This document shows, one piece after another, positions 1-9,367 of a DNA stretch of 64,000 bases. The notes beneath the pieces were generated by a model that was given only the letters and a program-made list of their open reading frames with translations, had not been told where the DNA came from and made no database searches. This DNA is from Pseudoalteromonas flavipulchra NCIMB 2033 = ATCC BAA-314 (GTDB taxonomy: Bacteria > Pseudomonadota > Gammaproteobacteria > Enterobacterales > Alteromonadaceae): assembly GCA_000814665.1 (NCBI GenBank), contig JWIH01000025.1:682001-746000 (forward strand), in the 5' to 3' direction. The position numbers and the translations under genes were made by a program. The first letter of the stretch is position 1. Each line of letters begins with the position of its first letter.

Positions 1-575
1 GTATTGACGAAATTACGAATGATTTGCCGGATCTCGTTCACGATACGCTGCACGGCTGCGAGCGAATTAAAACCATAGTAAATGATTTAATGAATTTCTC
101 TCGCTCCAATAACGATAGTTTCGGTAGGGCGTCTCTAAAGTCTATTGTTGAAGACACACTTCGTTTACTTCATGGTCAACTCAAGGGATACGAGCTAACC
201 GTCGCGGTCGAAGATGTGCCAAATATCTATTGCAAGGAAGGGGCGCTAAAGCAAGCTATCATCAATCTGTTGGTGAATGCTAAATATGCGGTAGACATGA
301 GCCATAAATCGCATAAATCGATAGAAGTGTTACTCGCACCGGGTAACGATCAAGATATTATCTTAAGCGTTAGCGACAACGGAATTGGAATTGATGCTGA
401 TGTGCTTCCTAGATTGTTCGATCCTTTCTTTACGACTAAGCCTGTTGGCGAAGGTACGGGCATGGGACTTGCCGTTACTCATGCGATTGTAAAAGAGCAC
501 AAAGGGAAAATTGATGTTCAAAGTCAAGAAGGAGTGGGTAGTCAGTTTACTATTTCCTTTCCTCTGGAGCAGTGA
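1..575 (+). CDS. Sensor histidine kinase, C-terminal part (5' end outside window)
   Basis: The reading frame is open from base 3, so the gene starts before the window. What remains is the end of a dimerisation helix (ERIKTIVNDLMNFSR, typical of the segment after the H-box) and a complete HATPase_c domain. The N-box is seen in INLLVNAKYAV, the G1 box in DNGIGI, then the DPFFTTK segment and the G2 box GTGMGL. The phospho-accepting His lies upstream and is not visible. The DPFFTTKPVGEGTGMGL pattern is that of the NtrB/HydH-like kinase class. No response-regulator partner is in view, since the next gene is unrelated. Sure of the kinase domain, unsure of the signal sensed. Confidence 0.9.
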   Translation, partial: IDEITNDLPDLVHDTLHGCERIKTIVNDLMNFSRSNNDSFGRASLKSIVEDTLRLLHGQLKGYELTVAVEDVPNIYCKEGALKQAIINLLVNAKYAVDMSHKSHKSIEVLLAPGNDQDIILSVSDNGIGIDADVLPRLFDPFFTTKPVGEGTGMGLAVTHAIVKEHKGKIDVQSQEGVGSQFTISFPLEQ

Positions 576-700
576 GAAGCTTGCACCTGTCCCCACTTTG
601 TAATACGTTAATCGACTAAATTAGACATATTATCAGTGATTTTCATCTGAGGTTTTGAGCCTCATCTTTTAATTGGATACTTAAACGTAATAGGGAAATT

Positions 701-1723
701 ATGACGATTGAAATGAAAGTACCCGTGTTGCCTGAGTTAATAGATACTGCAAAAATTGCAACACTCTATGTGGCTGAAGGACATCAAGTTGCAAAAGATC
801 AAGTCTTATGTGATATCGAAACGAGTAAGGTCGTATTGGAGCTACGAGCGCCAGAAGCCAGCCGTATCGGTAAAATCGTGGTGAACGAAGGCGATGTTTT
901 GAAAGCTGATGCGCTTATTATGTCAATCACTCCGGATCCAGAATTAAACCACTTAGTTGCACTTGAATCGAAGAGAGTTCATCAGCTGCTCAGTAATGAA
1001 GACATCACTACTGAGCATGAGTTGAAAGGGAAAGGCAATATTGACGTGCAGATTGATGCATTACCCGACTTTGTAGATAGTGCGACAATTATTGAAATCT
1101 ATGTTAAAGAAGGAGATATGGTTGCTTGTGGCGATAGGCTTTGCGATGTTTATACTGACAAGGCCATCCTTGAAGTTTGTGCTCCCAATGATGGCATAGT
1201 GTGCGATTTTATCAAAAAGCTTGAGCAAGCAGTCGTTGCAAGTGAAACGATCGTCACTTTGTATCACCCCGAGTATATTGCGCCTGAGGCTACACTTCCT
1301 GAATCGGAAGAAGATAATACTGATACCTTAATAGCTCAAGTATTGTTAGATCCAGCTTTGGATAATGAACCTTCTACGCAGGTCGAGCTTAATAGGCCTT
1401 CTCATCAGGCTACATGTGATAGTTTAGAAGCGCATAAAGACATAGCGGCAGTCGAAGCAACCGATAGCACGGTTATTGACGCACAGCTTAAAAATGAATC
1501 TCCCTCTCTTAGTACTCAAACTGGCGATAGCTATGTTGATTTAACAAATGACCATGTTGGTCCAGCTTCAACGGTTTTACGATCGGAGTCTGCAGTGATT
1601 GCCCATGTAAGAGAAGATTGTAGCAAAGACAGTCAAGAAGGAGGTGCAAGCTCTGGCAAAGTGTTTACGTTTGTCGCCAGTGTAATCGTTATTGCGCTGG
1701 CAGGTTATTTTTTGCTGGTATAG
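701..1723 (+). CDS. Membrane-tethered protein with two lipoyl/biotinyl-type domains
   Basis: 340 residues. Residues 1-77 and about 114-188 each resemble the lipoyl domain of 2-oxoacid dehydrogenase E2 subunits. The first has ETSKVVLEL with candidate lipoyl-lysine K43, the second has TDKAILEV with K154. An acidic, Ser/Thr-rich linker follows (about 190-315), and the last 22 residues are a hydrophobic segment ending at the C-terminus, so the protein looks tail-anchored in the inner membrane. There is no E3-binding domain, no acyltransferase domain and no carboxylase partner nearby. It could carry a lipoyl or biotinyl group for a membrane reaction, or be a divergent scaffold that is no longer modified. 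Function not recognised; the domain call is by motif and hydropathy only. Confidence 0.7.
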   Translation: MTIEMKVPVLPELIDTAKIATLYVAEGHQVAKDQVLCDIETSKVVLELRAPEASRIGKIVVNEGDVLKADALIMSITPDPELNHLVALESKRVHQLLSNEDITTEHELKGKGNIDVQIDALPDFVDSATIIEIYVKEGDMVACGDRLCDVYTDKAILEVCAPNDGIVCDFIKKLEQAVVASETIVTLYHPEYIAPEATLPESEEDNTDTLIAQVLLDPALDNEPSTQVELNRPSHQATCDSLEAHKDIAAVEATDSTVIDAQLKNESPSLSTQTGDSYVDLTNDHVGPASTVLRSESAVIAHVREDCSKDSQEGGASSGKVFTFVASVIVIALAGYFLLV

Positions 1724-1786
1724 CTTCGCGCTTGTAGCAGCTGCAAAGAAGTTAGCCAGCTATTTTACTCAAAAAGGAGATTTTTA

Positions 1787-2302
1787 ATGAGTTATAATGT
1801 CATTGCATATCAAGTTGATGCAGAAAAAGTAAAAGCGGTGTGGGGAAGTAAAGATCAGCAATTTTTGGATAGGTTTTTATCCAAATATCGAGATGAAATT
1901 GCAGGGCAAGAAGAAGAGCTGGATGTTAAGGGATATGCCGCTTGCATGGCGAATATTATAAATGGAACGAGTATAGATGAGGACGACGAAGACAACTTTA
2001 TTTACGGTTATCTATATGAAATGCTGTGCCAAGAATTTGGTGAGATGGTTCGCCATGATGACTTTCTAGACATAATGGAAGATGTGACGCCATCTAATCA
2101 TAAAGCATTTATTCCTATCCCCAAAAATGATGATTGGCCTGAATTCTACAGTGTCCCTCTTGAAGAATTAGAGTCGGGTCGACAGGTTTTTCTTGGTAGT
2201 GACGAACCATATACGAAGGAAACTTCCTATATAGAAACGGTGAACTTCATTTTCGATACAGCAGTTCAAAACCACAAAGCTTTGGTTTTCTTTGGTTATT
2301 GA
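1787..2302 (+). CDS. Conserved hypothetical acidic protein
   Basis: 171 residues, soluble, with no signal peptide or membrane segment. A strong ribosome-binding site (AAAGGAG) lies 7 bases before the ATG. The protein is rich in Asp and Glu (for example the run DEDDED near residue 65) and has a regular pattern of aromatic residues. It begins MSYNVIAYQVDAEKV, reminiscent of small uncharacterised DUF families in marine gammaproteobacteria, but I cannot name the family with certainty. It follows the lipoyl-domain gene by 63 bases on the same strand and may share its transcript. It converges with the sensor kinase gene on the other side, with 62 bases between. Confidence 0.6.
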   Translation: MSYNVIAYQVDAEKVKAVWGSKDQQFLDRFLSKYRDEIAGQEEELDVKGYAACMANIINGTSIDEDDEDNFIYGYLYEMLCQEFGEMVRHDDFLDIMEDVTPSNHKAFIPIPKNDDWPEFYSVPLEELESGRQVFLGSDEPYTKETSYIETVNFIFDTAVQNHKALVFFGY

Positions 2303-2364
2303 TTTGAGGTCTCAATCTACCGACTAAAATTTTTGAAAATAAATACGGCGCTGTTTGGAGCTGG

Positions 2365-3717
2365 TCATTTAAATGTGACACAAAAGGTCGCACCACCCAT
2401 ATAATTTTGACAAGTAACATCTAATGTGGCGTGATGTAAATCGACTACCTCTTTTACAATAGCGAGACCAAGACCACTGCCAGTCATTGATGACTGCTCT
2501 TTGCGCCAAAAACGCTCGAAGATTTTTTCATAATTTTGGATATCGATCCCAGGGCCGCTATCCATAACTTCGATACATTTTCCAGAGGCCTTTACTTTAA
2601 TCTGAGCTTGCTCAGTACTGTGGCGTAGGGCATTTTCGATGAGATTCTTTATCATGATATGAATGGAGGACCGATCGCCTGTAATTACTTCTTCAGTATC
2701 ATCAATTTCCAGTTCTAGCTGTTTATCCATGGTGACAGATAATGGCGCCAGCATCATACAGGCTTCTTTCGCTAACGGTACAATACTGAGCGAATGCTTT
2801 TCGTAAGCGTTAAGGCTCTGCGCACGAGACAGGTCTAACAATTGCTGTACAACACGTGTCATATAACTTACATCCGCCAAAATACCAGAGTGGGTGTGTT
2901 TATCTAACTGGGCGAGTTCAACACGGGTATTGAGAATTGCAAGCGGGGTTTTTAACTCATGGGCTGCGTTAGCAACAAATCGCTTTTGTTCATCAAAACC
3001 TGTTTCGACTCTTGCCATCGCTTGATTCAACGAATGCACAATGGGAACGATTTCAACAGGGAGACCTTGCTCACTTAGCCTAAAATTAAGCTGTTCAGGT
3101 CTAATCCGTTGGAGTTGTTCTGCAACGCTTTTCACGGGTCGGACAATAGAGCGAATAGACAGATATCCAACAACCATAAATACTAAAAATGCTGCGCTAA
3201 TGATAAAAATAGAGACTTGACTCAGAGCCGGCATAACCGCTTCGTTGGCAAGCTCACCAATCAGATCATTTCTGCCCAAATCGATATTGACAGAAGTATT
3301 ATCGATGTTAGCGTGAAGACGGTAACGGTCTATGCCACTAAGATGCGAATATCCGACAGGGATGTCTTCAGTAGCAATCAATGCTTGCAAGGCTGCAGAG
3401 CTACTCTCATTGGCTGTGGACTGCAGCAAGACGGCACCAGTTTGGGCGTGTGTGACTCTAAATACTAGGTTGTTGTATAAAGCATCGTAACCCCATTTCT
3501 CAGCTACAACATCAGATTGATATATTAATTTATTGTTCTTATCAAAGTAGAGTTGCTCTTGAATATCTTCACTCATACCAACCATACTTTCTTCAACAGC
3601 CATATTGGCAAAATTGGTTGAAAAAAGGTACAAGGCAAACCCAATCAAGCTGAATACAGCAGATCCAATTATAAAAAAATGCAGAAATATCTTTTTCGCG
3701 AGAGAAAGTTGCTTCAT
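2365..3717 (-). CDS. Two-component sensor histidine kinase (QseC/PmrB-like)
   Basis: 450 residues. One membrane segment lies at about 10-32 and a second at about 168-188, enclosing a periplasmic sensor loop of about 135 residues. A HAMP linker follows (about 188-240), then HisKA with FVANAAHELKTPLA (phospho-acceptor H253), then HATPase_c with NLIENALRHS, DSGPGI and GSGLGLAIV. This is the classical OmpR-partner architecture. The start overlaps the stop of the response-regulator gene by 4 bases, so the two are translationally coupled. It is the last gene of an operon with an RND efflux pump and an OmpV/MipA-like outer-membrane protein, suggesting that it senses an envelope stress or pump substrate. 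The ligand is unknown. Confidence 0.92.
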   Translation of the reverse strand: MKQLSLAKKIFLHFFIIGSAVFSLIGFALYLFSTNFANMAVEESMVGMSEDIQEQLYFDKNNKLIYQSDVVAEKWGYDALYNNLVFRVTHAQTGAVLLQSTANESSSAALQALIATEDIPVGYSHLSGIDRYRLHANIDNTSVNIDLGRNDLIGELANEAVMPALSQVSIFIISAAFLVFMVVGYLSIRSIVRPVKSVAEQLQRIRPEQLNFRLSEQGLPVEIVPIVHSLNQAMARVETGFDEQKRFVANAAHELKTPLAILNTRVELAQLDKHTHSGILADVSYMTRVVQQLLDLSRAQSLNAYEKHSLSIVPLAKEACMMLAPLSVTMDKQLELEIDDTEEVITGDRSSIHIMIKNLIENALRHSTEQAQIKVKASGKCIEVMDSGPGIDIQNYEKIFERFWRKEQSSMTGSGLGLAIVKEVVDLHHATLDVTCQNYMGGATFCVTFK

Positions 3718-4379
3718 GTCAAAATATATCCTATACCGCGCAGTGTATTGATAGTTGTTTGTGCATTGGACGATTCTAGTTTTTTGCGGATCCTGTGCAC
3801 TGCAACTTGGATTGCATTATCCGTTACTTCGAAACCCATGGCATAGATAGCATCGTAAAGTGCATCTTTGCCCACGGTTAAACCTGCATTTCGGATCATA
3901 TATTCTAAAATGGCAACTTCCGTTTTCCCCATCGCTAAATTTTCACAGCCAACGGTGACACGACGTGCCTTTGTATCAATAGCAAGATTGTTATGTGATA
4001 ATAGGTTTCCGGTGTAGGTACTCGGGCGACGCAGCAATGCTCGAAGTCTTGCCTTAAGCTCGTCAATCGCGAAGGGTTTATTCAGGTAGTCATCTGCACC
4101 CAAATCAAGCCCTTTGATGCGATCATCGACACTGCCACGCGCGGTGAGGATCAAAATTGGTAATGCATTTTGTTGTTTTCGAATTGAGCGAATAACCTCT
4201 AAACCATCTTTATCTGGCAAGCCTAAATCTAGTATGAGGGCATCATACTGCCAGCTTTGCATTAACTGTTCATTTTGTGCAGCAGTTGCAGCAATATCAG
4301 CGGCGTGACCATCTTGAGTAATTGCTTGCTGTATAAATGTCGCAAGCTGCTGATTGTCTTCAGTGATTAGCACTCTCAT
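3714..4379 (-). CDS. OmpR/PhoB-family response regulator
   Basis: 221 residues. The receiver domain (1-115) has the acidic pair ED near residue 7, phospho-acceptor D51 in LILDLGLPDKDG, conserved T in LILTA and K in LNKPF. The C-terminal winged helix (about 125-220) ends in VAVHRIRKKLE...LRGIGYIL, typical of OmpR-type DNA-binding domains. It overlaps the pump gene upstream and the kinase gene downstream by 4 bases each. It presumably autoregulates the efflux operon from a promoter in the 9368-9656 gap. No binding site could be assigned by eye. Confidence 0.95.
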   Translation of the reverse strand: MRVLITEDNQQLATFIQQAITQDGHAADIAATAAQNEQLMQSWQYDALILDLGLPDKDGLEVIRSIRKQQNALPILILTARGSVDDRIKGLDLGADDYLNKPFAIDELKARLRALLRRPSTYTGNLLSHNNLAIDTKARRVTVGCENLAMGKTEVAILEYMIRNAGLTVGKDALYDAIYAMGFEVTDNAIQVAVHRIRKKLESSNAQTTINTLRGIGYILT

Positions 4380-7300
4380 TGAATTAATATTTCCTTATTT
4401 TCTGTTTCTAGTTGTGGTTTTTGAAAACGTTTACTTGATAGTAAAAACTTCAGTATAAGCGGCAATATCAGCATCGTAAGCAAAGTTGAAGTCAGCAAAC
4501 CTCCAATTACTGCAAAGGCTAATGGTGGCCACAAAGGGCTTGCACTGGAAGTTAGCGGCAACATGCCAACTATGGTTGTTAATGTAGTTACTATAACAGG
4601 ACGAAGACGCGTTTGTACCGATAAACAAATTGCCTGCGATAGCTCTGTGCCTTGATTTAAATGCTCAAGAGTATGCTCAATCAGCAAAATTGCGCTGTTC
4701 ACTACAATACCCATAAGCGCGAGCACACCTAATATTGACATAAAGCCAAAGGGTACTCCGACGATAGATGACATAGCTGGCGCTCCTACAACGCCGAGGG
4801 GAATAGTTAGCATCACCAATATTGCTAAACGATATGAATTAAACTGCAACATTAATGCCCCAAATAACAATGCGACTCCAAAAGGAAGTGTTTGTAGTAA
4901 AGCGCCATTAGCCTGTTCTGATTCTTCCAATTCCCCGCCAAACATTAACGTCACTTGATGTTGCTGCGCGATTTTTAGCAAGGTCGGATGTAACGCTTCG
5001 AGGATTTCTTCTTCGTCACTTCCCATAGCGACATCTGCTTTTATAGACATTACAAACTTGCCATCGCGCCTTTCAATAAATGGTGGTGTGCCAATAACCT
5101 CGGCATTCAAGACCGCAAATAGGGGGATGCTTAATTGGTTGGGTAGCATGATTTGAGTATTTAAAATATCAGTACTACTTTGATTAGAAGTAGTGTCAAC
5201 AATCATCAAATCTATCGGTTCGAAATTATAATCAAGAGTTGTTACTTTTAGTCCAGAGCTACGCCATGCGATATATTCGGCAATATCGCTGCGTGCTAAA
5301 CCCAAGGCTGATAAGGTAAGTTGCTGAGCTTCTAAGTTAATGGTAGGAGCGCCCAAACTATAATTACGATATGGGGAAGTGATTTTAGGGTGCTGTCTGA
5401 GGTGCATAAGCATAGCTTCAGCGCTTGCGAATAGAGCATTGTGGTCATTGCCACTCAACTTCAACTCAATCGGGCTCTCAATAGGAGGCCCTTGCCCGAG
5501 CTCACGGGCGTTGATTAAGATTTCAGGAAATTGCTTGTTTAAATTACTATCGATGAAGCGCGAAAATTCAGGCGGGTTAACATCATCCTGCAACGTTAGT
5601 ACAACTCGAGCAATATGGGATTCATTTGGTTTTTGCGCAAGGTTATAGTAGAACCTTGGACCTGAAAAGCCGCTAAATACCATCGCTTCGCTGACTTCAG
5701 GATACTGAAGGGCATACTCGGCGATTTGATTTGCTGTCTTGGTTGTAGCTTCTATGTGGCTAGCTAACGGCAATTGAACGTCAATATAAACCTGATTGCG
5801 GTTAGCATTTGGGAAGAACTTGCCGTTGGCATTGGGTAGCGACAGTAAAGTGCATAGCATGGCAGTAGCGGCCACAATCGTGTATACGGGATGTTGTAAT
5901 GTTTTATGAGCTAGCTGATAGCCAAATGTTGAAAGTTTCTGAGTAACGGTTTCCTGCCACCTTTCTAGCCAAGGGATGGAAATAGGGAAATAAACAAAAA
6001 GTACAGGAAGCAGTAGTAAAGCTGCAATATAGCTCAATGAGATGCAGATGATAACGAGCACTGGAATAGTAGCAATGAAATCAGCGACACTGCCTTTTGC
6101 CAACAGCATGGGAACGAAGGCTGCGATAGTAGTCATTGTTGCCGCGGCAAGCGGTTTTTTCAATTCGTTCACAGAGTGCGCCAAGGCAGATCTCATCGTA
6201 AACCCTTTGCTGCGTAAATAGCTCAGTCGCTCAGCTACGATAATGCAATTATCAACCATCAAGCCCAATGAGAGTACCAAGCCAGCAATGGTCATTTGGT
6301 GAATAACACCATCGAAAGTAGTAAATAACGCAAGTGACGAAAACACGATAGCGGGTACGGTTAAACTGATAACAATCGCACTTTGCACCGAGAGAAATAG
6401 TAATAAAACAACGCAAATAGCGATACAGCTTTGAATTAGAGAATTTACTAATCCTTCACGGCGTTTTTGAGACCAGTCGGGCTGGAAAATCTCAATTTTA
6501 ATGGGAGCATCTGTAAATCGTGCATTAATGTCGGCAATAGCTTGTCTGATAGTATCCCCTGCGTTAGCGATATTATGCTGGTTGGGCGGTAGAGATAATG
6601 CAATACCGATGACTCGTTGACCATTTTGCCAAAATTGCTCGCTTGAAGTTGGGGCAGTCCGGTAGCCAATATCAGCGAGAGTGCTGAGTGGGATTTTTGA
6701 CCCGTCAGGTGTTGTTATTTGTACGTCTTTTAACTGAGCATCGTTACGCAGGTGATTGACAGGCAATAGCGATAGCGCACTTAGATTTTGCGACAATACG
6801 CCAAGGCTATCTTGCTGATTGGCATCCCGTAGCTGTTTTGCAATCTCTGCTGGCGAGAGGCCAAAAGCGAGCATTCGCTCTTGAGAATAGGAAATAGCCA
6901 ATTCAAGCCCGGGGTCGCCTACTAGCGAGGCACTTCTCACAACGTCGAGATACTCAAGCTCATCACGTACTTCGAGGGCGAGCTTTCTATCTGCTGTTAA
7001 TCCTTTTCCCGAGCGCACGGTTAAGACTATCCCTTGAGTATCTTGTGCTCGATCTATTACATAGAATTGGCTATCAACTAAGCTTGCCCCCAATGGTGCT
7101 ACATCATCTTTGATGCGTTGCCAAACTAAAGCGGTATTATACACTTGCTCTTTAAGCTCAATATCGATAACAGCACTTCCAGCTTTTATCCGTGCATGAA
7201 TGGTATTAATCTCATCAATTTTTGCTAAACGTCGCTCAAGTGGCTTAACAACGACATCATTGAGTTGGGTGACGCTAGCACTTGGATTTACAATTTGAAT

Positions 7301-7441
7301 AAAGCCATTTCGATAGGGAAAACTGGGGTCCTCCTGACTTTTTGCTTTAAACCAGCCTACAATACCTGTGAATACAAGCAGCAGAGTGAGCCCGAGTACT
7401 AGACGTGGAGTGAGATAATTAGATGGGAGAAGCTTATCCAT
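4376..7441 (-). CDS. RND-family efflux transporter, inner-membrane pump
   Basis: 1021 residues from the start chosen here. The open frame extends 26 codons further upstream, but a strong Shine-Dalgarno (AGGAGGA) sits just before the ATG at 7441, and the protein then begins in family style with a short basic segment and the first membrane helix. About 12 membrane helices flank two large periplasmic loops, the RND plan. In the fourth helix the usual Asp-Asp proton pair reads GLMVDNCIIV, so the second Asp is Asn. The protein acts with the adaptor lipoprotein upstream and an unlinked outer-membrane channel. The downstream regulator pair suggests inducible export of a toxic amphiphile or antimicrobial; the substrate cannot be read from sequence. 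Confidence 0.93.
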   Translation of the reverse strand: MDKLLPSNYLTPRLVLGLTLLLVFTGIVGWFKAKSQEDPSFPYRNGFIQIVNPSASVTQLNDVVVKPLERRLAKIDEINTIHARIKAGSAVIDIELKEQVYNTALVWQRIKDDVAPLGASLVDSQFYVIDRAQDTQGIVLTVRSGKGLTADRKLALEVRDELEYLDVVRSASLVGDPGLELAISYSQERMLAFGLSPAEIAKQLRDANQQDSLGVLSQNLSALSLLPVNHLRNDAQLKDVQITTPDGSKIPLSTLADIGYRTAPTSSEQFWQNGQRVIGIALSLPPNQHNIANAGDTIRQAIADINARFTDAPIKIEIFQPDWSQKRREGLVNSLIQSCIAICVVLLLFLSVQSAIVISLTVPAIVFSSLALFTTFDGVIHQMTIAGLVLSLGLMVDNCIIVAERLSYLRSKGFTMRSALAHSVNELKKPLAAATMTTIAAFVPMLLAKGSVADFIATIPVLVIICISLSYIAALLLLPVLFVYFPISIPWLERWQETVTQKLSTFGYQLAHKTLQHPVYTIVAATAMLCTLLSLPNANGKFFPNANRNQVYIDVQLPLASHIEATTKTANQIAEYALQYPEVSEAMVFSGFSGPRFYYNLAQKPNESHIARVVLTLQDDVNPPEFSRFIDSNLNKQFPEILINARELGQGPPIESPIELKLSGNDHNALFASAEAMLMHLRQHPKITSPYRNYSLGAPTINLEAQQLTLSALGLARSDIAEYIAWRSSGLKVTTLDYNFEPIDLMIVDTTSNQSSTDILNTQIMLPNQLSIPLFAVLNAEVIGTPPFIERRDGKFVMSIKADVAMGSDEEEILEALHPTLLKIAQQHQVTLMFGGELEESEQANGALLQTLPFGVALLFGALMLQFNSYRLAILVMLTIPLGVVGAPAMSSIVGVPFGFMSILGVLALMGIVVNSAILLIEHTLEHLNQGTELSQAICLSVQTRLRPVIVTTLTTIVGMLPLTSSASPLWPPLAFAVIGGLLTSTLLTMLILPLILKFLLSSKRFQKPQLETENKEILIQ

Positions 7442-7545
7442 AAACTTCCTCCTGTAACCTATTGATAGGTCTGCCAGTAATGCTTGTAAATAAGCGCTGC
7501 TGAAGTCGGTTAAATACAAAGTGCGAGAATAGGACTGCTAAGCTT

Positions 7546-8625
7546 CTACTTTTGTTCATGAGACTCACCTGCCAATAGCGCCAAGTTAAAATTCAACTTG
7601 GCCTCCGATGTGATGAGCACGTTTTTACCCATCAGTTTTGGTGCTGTGACTACGACTTGGTTATCATCATTGTCAAAAATAGTCACATCGCGTCTTTGGA
7701 CCTTGGGTTCAGTAACCAGCACATAGGCTTGCCCCAAGGCATCATAGTGGATTGCGTTGCTTGGCACTTTAAAGAGTGGTGTATTGGTGATAGGGAGCTC
7801 AAGCCGACTGTGCAGGCCAACTAGTTCAGAGTCACTCACTTCCAAATCGACGATAAGTTTAAAAAGCTTACCAACGGCATTAGAGGGTAAACCTTTCTCT
7901 ATAATTTTACCGCTTAGGCTTTTGCTTAGCGAAGGAATGGCTATGCGAACGGTTTGGTTAAGTTGTAAAGCAATAAACTCTTGTTCAGGGAGCTGAAATT
8001 CAGCCTTTAGCGTAGATAATGTCTGGAGTTGGAAAATTGGCTGTCCCGCAGAGACAACATCACCTGAACGAGCGCAAATATTGGTGACGATACCTTCCTT
8101 TCGAGCGAATATTTTGTTCTCATTCAGTGCATTTTTTGCCTCTTCAACCTGGGCTTGTGCTGCTTGGACTTGCTGGGTTGCAATATTAAACGCAAGCCTT
8201 GCGGACTCAAACGCAGAATTTGCTATAAGCTTCTCCGTAAAGAGCTTTTTAGCTCGGTCGAAATCAATCTGTGTCTTTTGCTCAGTACGTTTAGAACTGG
8301 CTAGTAACGCTTGTTTTTCACGCAGCTGGGCGCTAAGTCTTGGAGAATAGAGTGACGCTAGCACGTCTCCTTTTTTAACTAATTGACCTGAGTAGGCATA
8401 TAAAGACTCTATTCTCCCTTGTGACAGGGAAGCAACATAGACAACATCACTGCCTGTAATTCGACTATAAAAATGCTTCGTCGGAATAGTTGTAGCTAAC
8501 TCTACAGGTACTGAAATAAGCGTCGTTGAGCGTTTTTCTGCAGTAGTCTCTAGGTTTGAAGGATCACCGCAGCCCTGAAGCGTTAAGGTGATCGTTATTA
8601 TTGCTAATCTAAAAAACATACACAT
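7546..8625 (-). CDS. RND efflux periplasmic adaptor lipoprotein (HlyD/MFP family)
   Basis: About 359 residues. The start is placed at the ATG at 8625 (8619 is an equal alternative), which yields a lipoprotein signal with lipobox LTLQGC and lipid-anchored Cys. The longer frame from 8658 would put 11 extra residues before the signal. A split biotinyl/lipoyl-like hairpin is seen (LYAYSGQLVKKGDVLASLYSP and FARKEGIVTNICARSGDVVSAGQPIFQL) around an alpha-helical coiled region (about 95-155), followed by beta-barrel and membrane-proximal domains. It bridges the RND pump and an outer-membrane channel. The 5' end overlaps the stop of the OmpV/MipA-like gene, implying translational coupling. Confidence 0.9.
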   Translation of the reverse strand: MCMFFRLAIITITLTLQGCGDPSNLETTAEKRSTTLISVPVELATTIPTKHFYSRITGSDVVYVASLSQGRIESLYAYSGQLVKKGDVLASLYSPRLSAQLREKQALLASSKRTEQKTQIDFDRAKKLFTEKLIANSAFESARLAFNIATQQVQAAQAQVEEAKNALNENKIFARKEGIVTNICARSGDVVSAGQPIFQLQTLSTLKAEFQLPEQEFIALQLNQTVRIAIPSLSKSLSGKIIEKGLPSNAVGKLFKLIVDLEVSDSELVGLHSRLELPITNTPLFKVPSNAIHYDALGQAYVLVTEPKVQRRDVTIFDNDDNQVVVTAPKLMGKNVLITSEAKLNFNLALLAGESHEQK

Positions 8626-9367
8626 ACCCAAGCAAAACTTGTACGTTGCCAGAGGCATCGATAAGGGGAGAATCTTTTATTTCATCACCGTAACTGGTGT
8701 AACTAACATCAGCTTTAAGCATATGATGTTTACCAAAAAACCAATCGCTTTGAATACCGACTTCGAGTGCAGTGCTGGATTCACCAAGGTAATAGGGTCG
8801 AGAACTTAATGCTTCGTTTACTCTGACACCATAGTAATAATCAACAAGGTCTTCACTTTGAAAGTTCGCAGCGATATACGGGTATACTCTGCCGTCAGCA
8901 AATCTAAATGGTACACCATAGCTTACGCTGGCTTCATAGCCTTCGTGTGTACTACTCACGTCATGCATAAACTCGAATCCAAATTCACCAAAGCTAGTAT
9001 CATATTCTGCTTCAAATCCAGCATCGAAACTCATATCTCTGTCTTCCATGCCAGTAAAGAACTTGCTATCAGCTGCCTCGAATCCATCTAACCGTAATTG
9101 AGCACCCACACTGATTTCAAATTGTTCGGCTTGATATAGTTTATAGGTTGCTCTTGGCCCTAGTAGGTTGAAGTCGCCATATTGTATGGCGATGGCCGGT
9201 ACAAACTCTGTTTCATTTCCAATATCTATATAACCTTGGTCCTGAGCAATAATAGCGCCGCCGATCCCCCATTTTAGCGCTTCTGATTGGGGCTGCTGTT
9301 CAGCAAACGCTGACGAACAACAAAAGAATGAAAGAGAAGTAGTGATCGTTAATAGTAATCTAGCCAT
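8609..9367 (-). CDS. MipA/OmpV-family outer-membrane protein
   Basis: 252 residues with a Sec signal peptide (cleavage after AFA, about residue 22). The mature part is all beta-like, with alternating hydrophobic and polar residues, many Tyr and Gly, and the C-terminal aromatic signature LLGYVYVF expected of an outer-membrane barrel. The N-terminal motif WGIGGAIIAQDQGYIDIGNET with a later FNLLGPRATYKL fits the MipA/OmpV family. It is the first gene of the five-gene efflux/two-component operon. MipA/OmpV genes often sit beside envelope-stress two-component systems. Here it could admit or sense the inducer, or aid export; the role is inferred from context. Confidence 0.85.
   Translation of the reverse strand: MARLLLTITTSLSFFCCSSAFAEQQPQSEALKWGIGGAIIAQDQGYIDIGNETEFVPAIAIQYGDFNLLGPRATYKLYQAEQFEISVGAQLRLDGFEAADSKFFTGMEDRDMSFDAGFEAEYDTSFGEFGFEFMHDVSSTHEGYEASVSYGVPFRFADGRVYPYIAANFQSEDLVDYYYGVRVNEALSSRPYYLGESSTALEVGIQSDWFFGKHHMLKADVSYTSYGDEIKDSPLIDASGNVQVLLGYVYVF

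Noticed and set aside
363-596. Minus-strand open frame across the sensor kinase end
   Set aside because: It is a shadow of the HATPase_c coding frame and has no family likeness or ribosome-binding site.
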